Assembly (NCBI RefSeq): GCF_000368865.1
Contig: NZ_KB849727.1
Coordinates: 880,986 to 944,793 of the forward strand
Direction of reading: 5' to 3'
From: Acinetobacter bouvetii DSM 14964 = CIP 107468
GTDB lineage: Bacteria > Pseudomonadota > Gammaproteobacteria > Pseudomonadales > Moraxellaceae
Length of the DNA stretch: 63,808 nucleotides
In this document: piece after piece, positions 35,707-45,800 of the stretch
How the letters are laid out: every line of letters begins with the position of its first letter
Numbering within the stretch: position 1 is the first letter of the stretch
Program-made: the position numbers and the translations under genes
The notes under the pieces: model-generated
Databases searched by the model: none
Seen by the model: only the letters and a program-made list of their open reading frames with translations
Told to the model about the DNA's origin: nothing

Positions 35707-36177
35707 TTAAACGTATGCTTTTAATACATTGTCTTGCGCCATAACGCTTTGTAAAGATGCCAACACTTGCACAGAAGACGCATTTTCAGCTGCGTAGATT
35801 TTAGAGAAATTGGCTTTAGATACCGCAAAGAAATGCGCTTTATCTGCCGCTTTAATATTCAGCAGTTCTGCTAGGACATTCAGGCTTTCGCCTTGGCCAA
35901 CCGCCATATCACGCGCTAAAGATTCCGAGTTTTCATTGGTAAATGTAACCGCCTGCGCTGTTACAGTTCCTGTACCGCTGCAGCCTAAGGTACCAAAAGT
36001 AATACCGAACAATTGGTTAGCAAATAGACCGTTAGTTGTTGCCGCTAAAATCTTTGGAACCTTCCCTGACTGGCCTGCCCAGACTTGAGAGCCGATACCG
36101 CAGCCGGCGTCACGGTCTGCGAAAGCAGCTGTAGAACCAGCCGCTAAAACTGCAGCTAAAGCTAATTTTTTGAACAT
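35707..36177 (-). CDS. DUF3015 periplasmic protein
   Basis: This 156-aa exported protein has a signal peptide ending AAFA and then the typical opening DRDAGCGIGSQVWAGQSGK of DUF3015. Two Cys residues (GCGIG and LGCSGTG) could form a disulphide. The family is widespread in gammaproteobacteria but has no known function. It is monocistronic. Confidence 0.85.
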   Translation of the reverse strand: MFKKLALAAVLAAGSTAAFADRDAGCGIGSQVWAGQSGKVPKILAATTNGLFANQLFGITFGTLGCSGTGTVTAQAVTFTNENSESLARDMAVGQGESLNVLAELLNIKAADKAHFFAVSKANFSKIYAAENASSVQVLASLQSVMAQDNVLKAYV

Positions 36178-36323
36178 AGCATTTCTCCAGAAAAATCATT
36201 TTTCAATGTTTTTAATTATTAAAAAGTGTACAAATTTTATTGTACTTTGGCAGATTACCGTTATATAACAAAGAACGCAAAACAATTTTAGAATAAAGAG
36301 TTGATCAAATATCAACCTCTTGT

Positions 36324-37130
36324 TTAAGCGGATTTTTTAAGCTCCCACACACCATTGTCTTGCCGTGTGCCTAATATTTTCAACACCAAAACCAGACTGA
36401 GCAGCAGCAGCAGATACCAGGAGCCCAGTTTGCCCCAGCCCACCATATGCCATGCATCGACCTGGCTTGGGTACAGCCAGATTTTATAGAATGTGCTGAT
36501 GTTTTCCGCAATCCAGATGATAAATGCCAAAATAGCCAAGACCGGAAGCATTGGCAGCTGAAATTGATGGCGCTGCAGCTGAAATTTGATTCTGGTTTTC
36601 CAAAAAATGGCTATGCTCCAGACAAATAAAATCATTCGAATGTCTGGAACAAAAAATTTGCTCATGAAATTAAGATAAGACAATAACGCCAGTGTCAGCA
36701 TATTGCCAAAGCTCGGCAGCTTTTCAAATGAGACCTGATATAAACGTAAAGACCGGGCAAAAAAACTGCCTACGGCGGAATACATAAATCCGGCAAATAG
36801 CGGCACGGTTAGAATTTTAAATACCGCCGGCTGCGGATACTGCCATGAGGCAATTTGCGGATGAGTGAGAAAAATTTCCATCACCATCGCCATCATATGA
36901 AAAAAGGCGATGACCTTGGCTTCCGCCCAGGATTCCAGCTTTAAATACAGCAAACAGGCTTGAATAGTCAGCGCATAAAACAGCAGATAATCGTAACGGA
37001 AAAAACCGTAAAACTCTTGGCTGCCCATAAATGCGGTCAGCACAAAAGCGGCAAGCAGCAATATCCCAAATAAAGCAGCCGAAGCTGCCTTATAGGAAAA
37101 CTCAAAACAAGATTTAAAAATTGAGATCAC
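36324..37130 (-). CDS. DUF817 integral membrane protein
   Basis: The 268-aa protein has seven to eight hydrophobic segments and the FGILLLAAFVLTAF, FRYDYLLFYAL and LTHPQIASWQYP patterns of DUF817. The function is unknown. The frame opens with GTG at 37130, and no ATG lies nearby, so the start is tentative. It is 33 bases downstream of hemE in the same direction and may be co-transcribed with it. Confidence 0.8.
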   Translation of the reverse strand: MISIFKSCFEFSYKAASAALFGILLLAAFVLTAFMGSQEFYGFFRYDYLLFYALTIQACLLYLKLESWAEAKVIAFFHMMAMVMEIFLTHPQIASWQYPQPAVFKILTVPLFAGFMYSAVGSFFARSLRLYQVSFEKLPSFGNMLTLALLSYLNFMSKFFVPDIRMILFVWSIAIFWKTRIKFQLQRHQFQLPMLPVLAILAFIIWIAENISTFYKIWLYPSQVDAWHMVGWGKLGSWYLLLLLSLVLVLKILGTRQDNGVWELKKSA

Positions 37131-37163
37131 ACTAAAAAATCCGACTTCACTGTACTCAATTCA

Positions 37164-38234
37164 TTACAAATATTTTGCGCTGTATTCATGCACCGTATCA
37201 ATAAAGGCTTTCGGATTTGCAGGATCCACCCATTGCGTAATGCCGTGGCCTAAATTCGCCACATAACCGGTTTTTTCACCATGGGCATACGCATCATCCA
37301 GCATGGCTTTGGTGGCTTTCTCGATGGTCTCATGCGAACCATATAATGTTGCCGGATCTAAATTGCCCTGCAGCGCAGCGCGGCCCGCCACGGTCTGGCG
37401 CGCAACATTCAGCGGTGTCGTCCAGTCTAAGCCAAATGCATCAGCGCCTGTCGCGACCATCGGCTCAAGCCATTGGCCGCCGCCTTTGGTAAATAAAATT
37501 ACCGGCACTTTGCGGCCATCTTTTTCACGCTGCAAGCCCGCTACAATTTTCTGCATATAGTTCAGAGAAAATTCGATATATTCACGGTGCGCCAATGCGC
37601 CGCCCCAGCTATCAAAAATCTGCACCGCCTGCGCGCCCGCATCAATTTGCGCATTCAGATAGTCAATCACTGCATCCGCCAAACGACCGAGCAGCGCATG
37701 CAGCACTTCAGGCTGCGCATACATCATTTGCTTGGTAAAGCGGAAATCCTTGCTTGAACCGCCCTCAACCATATAAGTTGCCAGCGTCCACGGGCTGCCT
37801 GAGAAGCCGATTAAAGGCACTTGGCCGCCTAAAGCAGAACGGATCGCACTCACCGCATTCATGACATAGCCCAAATCTGACTTGGCATTAAATGCAGGCA
37901 GATTTGCAACATCCTGTTCTGTACGGACAGTTTTATGAAATTTTGGGCCTTCGCCGGCCTCAAAATACAAACCTAAACCCAGTGCATCCGGTACGGTCAA
38001 AATATCAGAGAACAGAATTGCTGCGTCCAAATCGTAACGGCGCAAGGGCTGCAGGGTGACTTCACAGGCAAAATCGGTATTTTTGCACAGAGAAAGGAAA
38101 TCGCCCGCTTTGGCGCGTGTTTCACGGTACTCGGGTAAATAACGGCCGGCTTGACGCATCATCCATACGGGAGTGGCGTCTACTGGCTCGCGCAGCAATG
38201 CACGCAGGAAACGATCATTTTTGAGGGCCGTCAT
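37164..38234 (-). CDS. hemE: Uroporphyrinogen decarboxylase
   Basis: This 356-aa haem enzyme converts uroporphyrinogen III to coproporphyrinogen III. The signature [17 protein letters not shown] holds the catalytic Arg residues, and [15 protein letters not shown] has the catalytic Asp. [20 protein letters not shown] and LGHGI near the end are intact. Confidence 0.97.
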   Translation of the reverse strand: MTALKNDRFLRALLREPVDATPVWMMRQAGRYLPEYRETRAKAGDFLSLCKNTDFACEVTLQPLRRYDLDAAILFSDILTVPDALGLGLYFEAGEGPKFHKTVRTEQDVANLPAFNAKSDLGYVMNAVSAIRSALGGQVPLIGFSGSPWTLATYMVEGGSSKDFRFTKQMMYAQPEVLHALLGRLADAVIDYLNAQIDAGAQAVQIFDSWGGALAHREYIEFSLNYMQKIVAGLQREKDGRKVPVILFTKGGGQWLEPMVATGADAFGLDWTTPLNVARQTVAGRAALQGNLDPATLYGSHETIEKATKAMLDDAYAHGEKTGYVANLGHGITQWVDPANPKAFIDTVHEYSAKYL

Positions 38235-38438
38235 TTACTTTTCCATCTATTTTCAACTTTGCAACATCATAACAAAAACCCTTCAAATTGAGTAATTTCT
38301 CAGAATTTTAAAAATCGTTTATTGTCAAAGATAAATATGATATTTACACAAAACAAATACTGCATCCCCCCAATTTTTCTGCAATACTTGCAACCGTTTT
38401 TTCACATTGTAAATGAATAATTCTTAAGGTTGAGTTAC

Positions 38439-39671
38439 ATGTTCGTTCGCACAATGCTCGCAATGAGTTTAAGCTGCATAATTGCGGGTACAGCTTTTGC
38501 CGCAGCCACTTCTGAACAACCATTAAATCCAAAGGTAATTACGGATGTAGCTGTTCAAGACCCGATTGATCCGCTTGCCGCTGATTCAGCATCTTCTGCA
38601 TCAACACAAATTACGTCACAAGAACAACAAGATTTAAATAAAGCGTCTCAAACGCTGAACGATCTGCAAAAATCTGAAGATCAAACCGCCGATGTTGGCG
38701 CCGCTCCTGCTGCAGCGCCAAAAACTGCGCCCAAAGTTTCTGCCGGCAGCGCCTCTGCTGCAAAAGCATCGTGGACATTAGACGGCTTGAATAATGCGCA
38801 GTGGTATGAAGATATTGGCAAAGGCCAATTCCCTGTATATGCCCGCGCGCATGTCATGCTGAACAATGCGCATGCTTCACCAGGCGCAATTGACGGCTCA
38901 AGCGGTAAAAATACGCTAAAAGCAATTGCTTCATTCCAGCAAATGAATGGCCTTAAACCGACCGGGACATTGACCAAAGAAACTTGGGATGCATTAATTG
39001 CAAAGCAAGGCAGCAAACCTGCATTTATTGAATACACTATTACGGATGCAGACCTAAAAGGTCCTTATGCCGCATCAATTCCACGTGATTATGCGCTGCA
39101 AGCCAAAATGAAGGGTTTGTATTACACCCGCGTAACTGAAATGCTGGGTGAAAAATTCCATATGGATGAAGATTTTTTAAAGAAAATCAATCCTAAGGCA
39201 ACGTTCAGCAAAGCTGGCGAAAAAATTATTGTGGCCAATATCCGCAATGAAGTGCCTGAAGACATTCATCTAATTGTGGCGCACAAAGGCGCGAAGCAGC
39301 TGTACTTGTTTAACAGCCGCAACCAAATGATCGGTTCGTTCCCTGCAACCATCGGCAGCTCAGATACGCCGTCGCCAACAGGAACGTACAAAGTGACGGG
39401 TGTCGCGCCAAATCCGTGGTACAGCTACTCGCCAAGCAACTTTGTGCAAGGCAAAAATACCAAACCGCTGTCTTTGCCGCCCGGCCCGAACGGCCCAGTG
39501 GGCAACATCTGGATTGGCTTAAGCAAAAAATCATTTGGTATTCACGGTACGCCAAATCCTTCAGCGATTTCCAAAACTGCGTCACACGGCTGTATCCGCC
39601 TGACCAACTGGGATGCCAACGATTTGGGCAAAAAAGTGAAATCTGGCGTGACGGTTAAATTCTTAGAGTAA
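38439..39671 (+). CDS. L,D-transpeptidase with peptidoglycan-binding domain
   Basis: The 410-aa product has a signal peptide ending AFAAA, a low-complexity Ala/Gln-rich linker and a PG_binding_1 domain (GAIDGSSGKNTLKAIASFQ). Its C-terminal YkuD domain has HGTPNPSAISKTASHGCIRLTN, with His and the catalytic Cys in the SHGCIRL motif. It forms 3-3 crosslinks or attaches ligands to peptidoglycan. An AAGG site stands nine bases before the ATG. It is divergent from hemE. Confidence 0.92.
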   Translation: MFVRTMLAMSLSCIIAGTAFAAATSEQPLNPKVITDVAVQDPIDPLAADSASSASTQITSQEQQDLNKASQTLNDLQKSEDQTADVGAAPAAAPKTAPKVSAGSASAAKASWTLDGLNNAQWYEDIGKGQFPVYARAHVMLNNAHASPGAIDGSSGKNTLKAIASFQQMNGLKPTGTLTKETWDALIAKQGSKPAFIEYTITDADLKGPYAASIPRDYALQAKMKGLYYTRVTEMLGEKFHMDEDFLKKINPKATFSKAGEKIIVANIRNEVPEDIHLIVAHKGAKQLYLFNSRNQMIGSFPATIGSSDTPSPTGTYKVTGVAPNPWYSYSPSNFVQGKNTKPLSLPPGPNGPVGNIWIGLSKKSFGIHGTPNPSAISKTASHGCIRLTNWDANDLGKKVKSGVTVKFLE

Positions 39672-39691
39672 TTGCTGCGTCGCAAATCAAT

Positions 39692-39726
39692 AAAAGTGTT
39701 TTATTTTCGAATAAAGCACTTTTTTT
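39692..39726 (+). terminator. Terminator of the L,D-transpeptidase gene
   Basis: A 13-bp stem with one G-T pair (39692-39704 with 39711-39723) and a short loop is followed by a T run. Confidence 0.82.
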
Positions 39727-39809
39727 ATGGCATTTCATTTTAAATAACAGTTATACAGTGCGTTCATTTACATCAAAAACATCACAATAAAAAACATTTA
39801 AGGTTCAAT

Positions 39810-40910
39810 ATGAAACTGAGCTTAGAACAGGCTTTCTATACTTTAGGCATCACCGCAGGCCTATTTTTTTCAACATTACACATGACGCATGCAGCGCTGG
39901 ACATAGAAGAGCAAAATGTTATCTATATTGACGCTTCTTCTGATGACGGCGATGAGTCTATTTATCCTGAAAATTGGTCTGATCAAAAAAAGATCCGCGA
40001 TCAGAAATACAATCCGCACAATGACTCTTCACAGCATTTTTTAAGCAACGCCCGCTACTTTGTCATTAATGGGAAAAATGCCGTGCGCTACTATCCTTTA
40101 TCAGAGGCGGAAAATCCGGCACTGCTGTATACCAGCGTAGGCAGCAAAAGCTATTTTGCCCTCGTTCAGTCTTATGGAGCTGCGATGCAGCCCATCATGC
40201 TCAAACCGCAATTACCGCATCAGCTTAAAGACCATCAGCTTTTCGGCATTCAGCCGCACGATAAAAATCTAGTGCTGATTTTCCGCAGCCGATATTTCCA
40301 TACGCCTGCGGAAATGGCGCGGAATATTGCCTTGAATCCAAATTTTAAAAGCTATTTTTACCGGACCAGCTATGAGCTGATTGAAGTCACGCCTCAAGGC
40401 AAAATTCTTCACCGCACTCAATTTGCTGCGCCTTCCCCAGAAAACGGCTTAGGTTTTGGCCCGAAAATGAATGAAAATAATGGCGAATATGAAGACAGCA
40501 CTATCGAGTACACCACCCGTACGCCTGGTGTTTATCAGACTTTGAACCCATATGATATTGAGTACAGCTATGCTTATACGCATGGAAAATTGACTAAACA
40601 TACTGAAAAACGCCTGCTGACACCGAGCGAACGGGCTGAAATCAAAGTTGATCATGGCGGTGTCAATGCCGAAAATATGCACGATGAATATAATGAAGCC
40701 AATCAAGACCGGCGACCAGAACCGAGCAGCTGTTTAGAGGATTACTGGGTGTATCATGATAAAGCTGCGGCTAAAAATGTGCTCTGGGGCAATCCGTGGC
40801 TGCAGCGCCAGCCAGCTTTGTATCAAAATTTTTTAAGGGATTATGCAAACGGCAAAACCTATAGCTGGCTGCAGTTCAGACAACATTTTTGCAATGCGCA
40901 GCAGCCTTAA
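39810..40910 (+). CDS. Exported protein of unknown function
   Basis: The 366-aa product has a signal peptide (TLGITAGLFFSTLHMTHA). The mature protein is polar and rich in Tyr, Asn and His, with no motif I recognise. There are conserved-looking segments such as QPHDKNLVLIFRSRYF and an acidic region (DASSDDGDESIY) after the cleavage site. Two Cys residues in the C-terminal quarter (SSCLEDYW, QHFCNAQ) could pair. It stands alone between a terminator and the pirin gene. Confidence 0.7.
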   Translation: MKLSLEQAFYTLGITAGLFFSTLHMTHAALDIEEQNVIYIDASSDDGDESIYPENWSDQKKIRDQKYNPHNDSSQHFLSNARYFVINGKNAVRYYPLSEAENPALLYTSVGSKSYFALVQSYGAAMQPIMLKPQLPHQLKDHQLFGIQPHDKNLVLIFRSRYFHTPAEMARNIALNPNFKSYFYRTSYELIEVTPQGKILHRTQFAAPSPENGLGFGPKMNENNGEYEDSTIEYTTRTPGVYQTLNPYDIEYSYAYTHGKLTKHTEKRLLTPSERAEIKVDHGGVNAENMHDEYNEANQDRRPEPSSCLEDYWVYHDKAAAKNVLWGNPWLQRQPALYQNFLRDYANGKTYSWLQFRQHFCNAQQP

Positions 40911-41022
40911 TATGGAAAACTCATTTGTCTTAAATATGAAACGCTGTATTGCTTTTATATACTTTCACTTGCAGATATAAAACAATAAACTGATCTCAAG
41001 TTAACAAGAATAGAGGAATAAG

Positions 41023-41724
41023 ATGATGAATGCTTATTTACACCGCAGTGAATCCCGTGGACATGTGAAAATGGGCTGGCTGGAATCTAAACACAGCTTT
41101 TCCTTTGGCAACTGGTATGACCCAAAACATATGGGCATCAGCGCGCTGCGCGTGATTAATGATGACTTGATTGCCGGGCATCAAGGCTTTGGCCAGCACC
41201 CGCATGACAATATGGAAATTTTAACCTGCGTGTTAAAAGGCACCATTACGCATAAAGACAGCATGGGCAACCATGGCGGTATTGCAGCGGGCGAATGGCA
41301 ATTGATGAGCGCCGGCACGGGTATTCAGCATAGTGAAATGAATCAGGGTGATGAACAGGTGCATTTACTGCAGATTTGGATCATTCCCAATGAACGCAAT
41401 GCTGAACCGACATATCAGCAAATTAAATGTGACCCGCGCGAGCAGCCTAATCAGTGGCACCTGATTGTTGGGCCCAATGCCAATGCGCCGATGCACATCC
41501 GTCAAAATGCTGAGGTGAAAACTGCCTTCATTGAAAAAGGCCAATCTTTGGAAGTGAAAGCCGTACAGCACATCAATTATGTGCATGTCATTTCGGGTGC
41601 GGTGCAAATAGACGAACATACTGTCAATGCAGGTGATGCCATTGCATTTGTCGACGCTGCGCAAATGAAGGCGCTAGAAGATACGCAAGTGATTTGGTTT
41701 GATTTGCCTGAAAAAATTCAGTGA
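41023..41724 (+). CDS. Pirin-family bicupin protein
   Basis: This 233-aa protein matches the YhhW-type pirins: RGHVKMGWLESKHSFSFGNWYDPKHMG at the start, GFGQHPHDNMEILTCVL with metal-binding His residues, and a HSEMNQGDEQVHLLQIWI segment. Some members have quercetin 2,3-dioxygenase activity. GAGGA stands before the ATG. It is monocistronic. Confidence 0.9.
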   Translation: MMNAYLHRSESRGHVKMGWLESKHSFSFGNWYDPKHMGISALRVINDDLIAGHQGFGQHPHDNMEILTCVLKGTITHKDSMGNHGGIAAGEWQLMSAGTGIQHSEMNQGDEQVHLLQIWIIPNERNAEPTYQQIKCDPREQPNQWHLIVGPNANAPMHIRQNAEVKTAFIEKGQSLEVKAVQHINYVHVISGAVQIDEHTVNAGDAIAFVDAAQMKALEDTQVIWFDLPEKIQ

Positions 41725-41747
41725 TTTCACCATCTGAAATGAGCAAT

Positions 41748-41776
41748 AAAAAAGCCTTCGCAATGAAGGCTTTTTT
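41748..41776. terminator. Terminator of the pirin gene
   Basis: A perfect 12-bp stem (41748-41759 with 41765-41776) with a GCAAT loop includes A6 and T6 flanks. Confidence 0.88.
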
Positions 41777-41999
41777 ATGTGCGGCGCATTCAGTATGCAT
41801 GAGCAAAGCATGAATCACTTGAATAGCCTTAAACTTTCTCCAGTGTTGATCTGTCAACACGGTACAAAGCATAGCCAATAGCAGCATTAGGTTTAGCGAT
41901 TTAATTCTGCTACTTTGCTATTTTTTAAGCTAAAAGCGTCAACACGCCCTAAAAACACATTGATCATTTTTTTTGATCAAGAGATCTAATTTACACCTC

Positions 42000-42797
42000 T
42001 TACCAATCCACATTTACACGGCGATTAGGCCCAAGGCAATCAATTAAACTTGCACTGCGCTGGCCATTCTCACACTTTTGATATAAATCAGTTTTACTGT
42101 TTCCTTCAATCCTAATCCTATTCGGCGATACACCATATTGAACCAATAACTGAGCCACGGTATTGGCGCGCGCCTGAGAAAGCTTCTGATTATAGTCATC
42201 TGAACCTAATCGATCCGTATAACCCGCCACAATGACAGAGCTGGTCTGGCTGGTTCGATTAATGCGATTTGCCAATGCTTTTATAGAATTTTCACCTGTC
42301 ACAATTCCTGCCGCATCTGAACGGTCAAATTCAAAAAGAATGTCGGCTGCAGTCTCTGTTGCAGCTGCAGTTTCAGCTGCTAGCGGTACTGGTTGAGGCT
42401 TTGCTGCCTGCTCGGAATACTGCGTAAGTTTTTCACAAGCATCGCCTTTCCAGCTTAAACGTTCAGACAACGATTGACGGTCAAAATCAACTCTTAACTG
42501 ACAGCGTTTATATTGCTGGCTATTTGGCACTCGAATATCTAAAACATAGTTCCACGTTTTAGCGCCAAATATGCCTTCATTAAATTGTGGATCACCTAAG
42601 ATATGCCGAAATTGATTCTTATCCAAACCCACATCGAGCCGTGCGACATCATTCACTTCATAACGCTTAACTTGTTTCAAATAGCTTTTCTTGAGTTCCG
42701 GAAAACTGACTTGCTGATCTGTTGCAGCAGGTACTTCTGCTGTAACAGTCGATAAAGGAACACACAACATCACACAATAAAAAAGTATATTTTTCAT
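42000..42797 (-). CDS. tpgA: TpgA-like SmpA/OmpA-domain partner of the trimeric autotransporter
   Basis: The 265-aa protein has a signal peptide, an SmpA/OmlA (BamE-like) region at about residues 35-125 ([17 protein letters not shown]) and a C-terminal OmpA-like peptidoglycan-binding domain. The latter has [20 protein letters not shown] and [18 protein letters not shown]. This two-domain layout and the position directly after the adhesin gene match TpgA of Acinetobacter sp. Tol 5, which anchors AtaA in the envelope. The start at MKNILFYC is tentative, since a second ATG lies five codons upstream and neither has a strong ribosome site. The gap to the adhesin gene is 62 bases, so the two form one operon. 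Confidence 0.87.
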   Translation of the reverse strand: MKNILFYCVMLCVPLSTVTAEVPAATDQQVSFPELKKSYLKQVKRYEVNDVARLDVGLDKNQFRHILGDPQFNEGIFGAKTWNYVLDIRVPNSQQYKRCQLRVDFDRQSLSERLSWKGDACEKLTQYSEQAAKPQPVPLAAETAAATETAADILFEFDRSDAAGIVTGENSIKALANRINRTSQTSSVIVAGYTDRLGSDDYNQKLSQARANTVAQLLVQYGVSPNRIRIEGNSKTDLYQKCENGQRSASLIDCLGPNRRVNVDW

Positions 42798-42859
42798 AGC
42801 AGTTATTCTCATTCATATTCTAAGTAAAATGGACAAATTTAAAGACTTAACTTAAAGGT

Positions 42860-45800
42860 CTAATCGATCACACCACTAAATCCAATACGTACACTTGGAT
42901 CGCCCTGTGATGCCGCAGCCACGCCGCCAGTCAATGACCAGCGTCCATTGTCAGCAGTCTTACGCAATGTGACACCAACAGCATTTTCCCCGCCATGGTA
43001 TGCGGCCCCAACAGCATAGGTGAATTTTCCTGCTACAAATGGCGCACCCTCCATTGCCATAGCAGCGGCAATGCCTGCATTTGCCTTTTTCTCTACATCG
43101 TCTATTCGTCCATTGGTGTCATAGAATACCTGCTCTATACGGTCTCCTAAATTTGTAATTTTATTGCCTAAATCAATGTCCGCCTGATTAAGCGCGCCTA
43201 GAGCATCTCCTACATTATGGTAGGTTCCATTATTTACATTATAGGTCGGGGCTGTAAATTGTCCGTTTTCATATTTTGCGCCCCCACCTAATGATGTCGT
43301 AATATATTGATTTGACGCATTTAACTGTGAACCATTTACTGCATCTTTAGACGTGCTTGAAACTTCACCCGCTGCCACATTGGTAATTTTTTTGTTGCCC
43401 GCATTAATTCCATTTTGGTCAATAACAACATCTCCAACTTTGACTGTATTTGCAGTAACCGTATTGGATGTCACTGAATTGAATTCCACATCATCCGCCG
43501 TCGCAACCTTATATTCTTTTCCGCCAGAGCTATTCGTTGTTTCTGTAACAGTCATATTTTGACCCGCAACCACGGTAGAATGCTGCCCAGCTTTTTGATT
43601 GATCGAACTAATGGCGTCATTAATATTCGTCGCACCCGTCCCGCCTATGTTCGTAATGGTATTTCCATCACCGCCTTGGAATGCGCCATCACCAATAATG
43701 TCGTGAATCTGGCTGCCGTTGACAGCATCTTTGCTGTTTTGTGCAATGCTGCCTTCAGCAACATTTGTCACTTTAGTGCCTGCAGCATCTATGCCATTTT
43801 TCGTAACACTTGGCCCGCCCTTGATCGTTAATCCATCATTATTAACTACAGTGTCTCCAGCCGTAACGCTATCCACCTTAATATCTTTGGCCAATTCAAC
43901 GCTGACGTTGTTTCCGCTATTATTGATATTAATATTTCCATCTTTACTAGAAAAATCAACGGTATCTGCCGGCTTCACTTGGCTAGTATTTCCCCCATTA
44001 GTCGTTAAGTTCCATCCTTTGTTTGCATTCTGAGCGATATCACTCACTTGTTTTAACTGATCTTCTGTCGCAGCTTGCCCGCTAACAAAATTATTGGGAT
44101 CAAAGGTTTTATTGGTTAGACCGCTGATGGTTCCTGTAGAACCATTTACCATGATAGGATTTGCTCCACCCACAATAATTTGGGTTGGGCCTACCTGAGT
44201 TTGATAAGTACCATTACTGACACTGATATTGCCTGCGCCAATTAGGCTGCTGTTGGTGCCATCACTGACCGCAGTCCCGTCAACTGTACTAATATTCGAT
44301 TTGTTACCATCTTTGAGTTCAACTTTTCCATCGGTAATTTTACTTTTTCCGACCGTCAAGCTGCCTGCAGAAGTCAAATCAATATTTTTAGCTAGTTCAA
44401 CTTGAACTTTTCCACCAGAAACTTTGGTACTGATGTTGCTATCTGCACCAATCACATCAATGGTTTCGCCTAGTTTCTTCGTAACAGTAGTGCCATCCTC
44501 AGCTTTTAAGCCAAAGCCAGCATCTGTTAGCCCTGTTTGCATTGCTTTCAGCTGTTCTTCGGTTGCTGCGCGGCCAGCTGTCGCAAAGTCACTGCTAGTG
44601 GTGGTTTTATTGGTTAAACCTTCAAGCGTTCCTTTATTGGCGTCAAGTACAACATTATTTACAGTATTTTTAACAATAATACTGCCTGCATTTATAGCAC
44701 TTTGAGTGGCGCCATCCTGTACTGTCACGCCATCTTTATTGAGGACAGTCTTGTCTGTTCCAGTACCTGCAGTGACACTGTCAACATTCAGATCTTTATT
44801 TAAGCTGAAATCAATTATGGTTGTCCCATTAGCATCGTTTGCCGCAGCAACTTTTAAGTTATTCTCACCCGTTGCTAATCCAATATCGACAGTATCTCCT
44901 GGTTTGACCTGTGTTGTTCCTAAAACTGTGTCTGTTTTAACATTCCAGCCTTGGTTGGCATTTTGAGCAACATCACTGACTTGCTTTAACTGCTCTTCTG
45001 TCGCAGCCTGTTTTTGATTATAAATCCCATTTGGGTCCCATGTTGTATTGCTCAATCCGCTTACACGCCCAGTGGAACCATTTACTGTAACTTGATTTGC
45101 ACCGCCCACAATAATCTGCGTCGGCCCTACTTCAGTTTGGTATGTGCCATTGCTCACATGAATAACACCTGCACCAACAGTGCTGATATTACTTCCATTG
45201 CTTACAGTCGTTCCGTCAACTGTACTAATATTCGATTTGTTACCATCTTTGAGTTCAACTTTGCCATCGGTAATTTTACTTTTTCCGACGGTTAAACTGC
45301 CTGCAGAAGTCAAATCAATATTTTTAGCTAGTTCAACTTGAACTTTTCCACCAGAAACTTTGGTACTGATGTTGCTATCTGCACCGATGACCTCAATGCT
45401 TTCACCTAATGTTTTAGTTACAGTATTGCCATCTTCCGCGGTTAAGCCAAAGCCTGCATTGTTTAGACCTGTTTGCATTGCTTTCAGCTGTTCTTCAGTC
45501 GCCGCACGGCCTGCTGTCGCAAAATCACTGCTGGTGGTGGTTTTATTGGTTAAGCCTGTAATGGTGCCAATATTGCCATTGATCGTCACAGGATTGCCGC
45601 CTGTGGCTGGTCCAATTTTAACGACGGGCTCTAAACCGAAAGTAATGCCGTTGTTGCCCGTATTGGTAATTTTAATATTGCTGTCGGCCGCACTGAAATC
45701 AACATTCTCCCCCAGTGCAATGGTATCTTTGGCTGTGGTGTCTGCATTTGCACTGACACTAAACCCTTTATCAACAATCTGTTTAATTTGACTGCCATTG

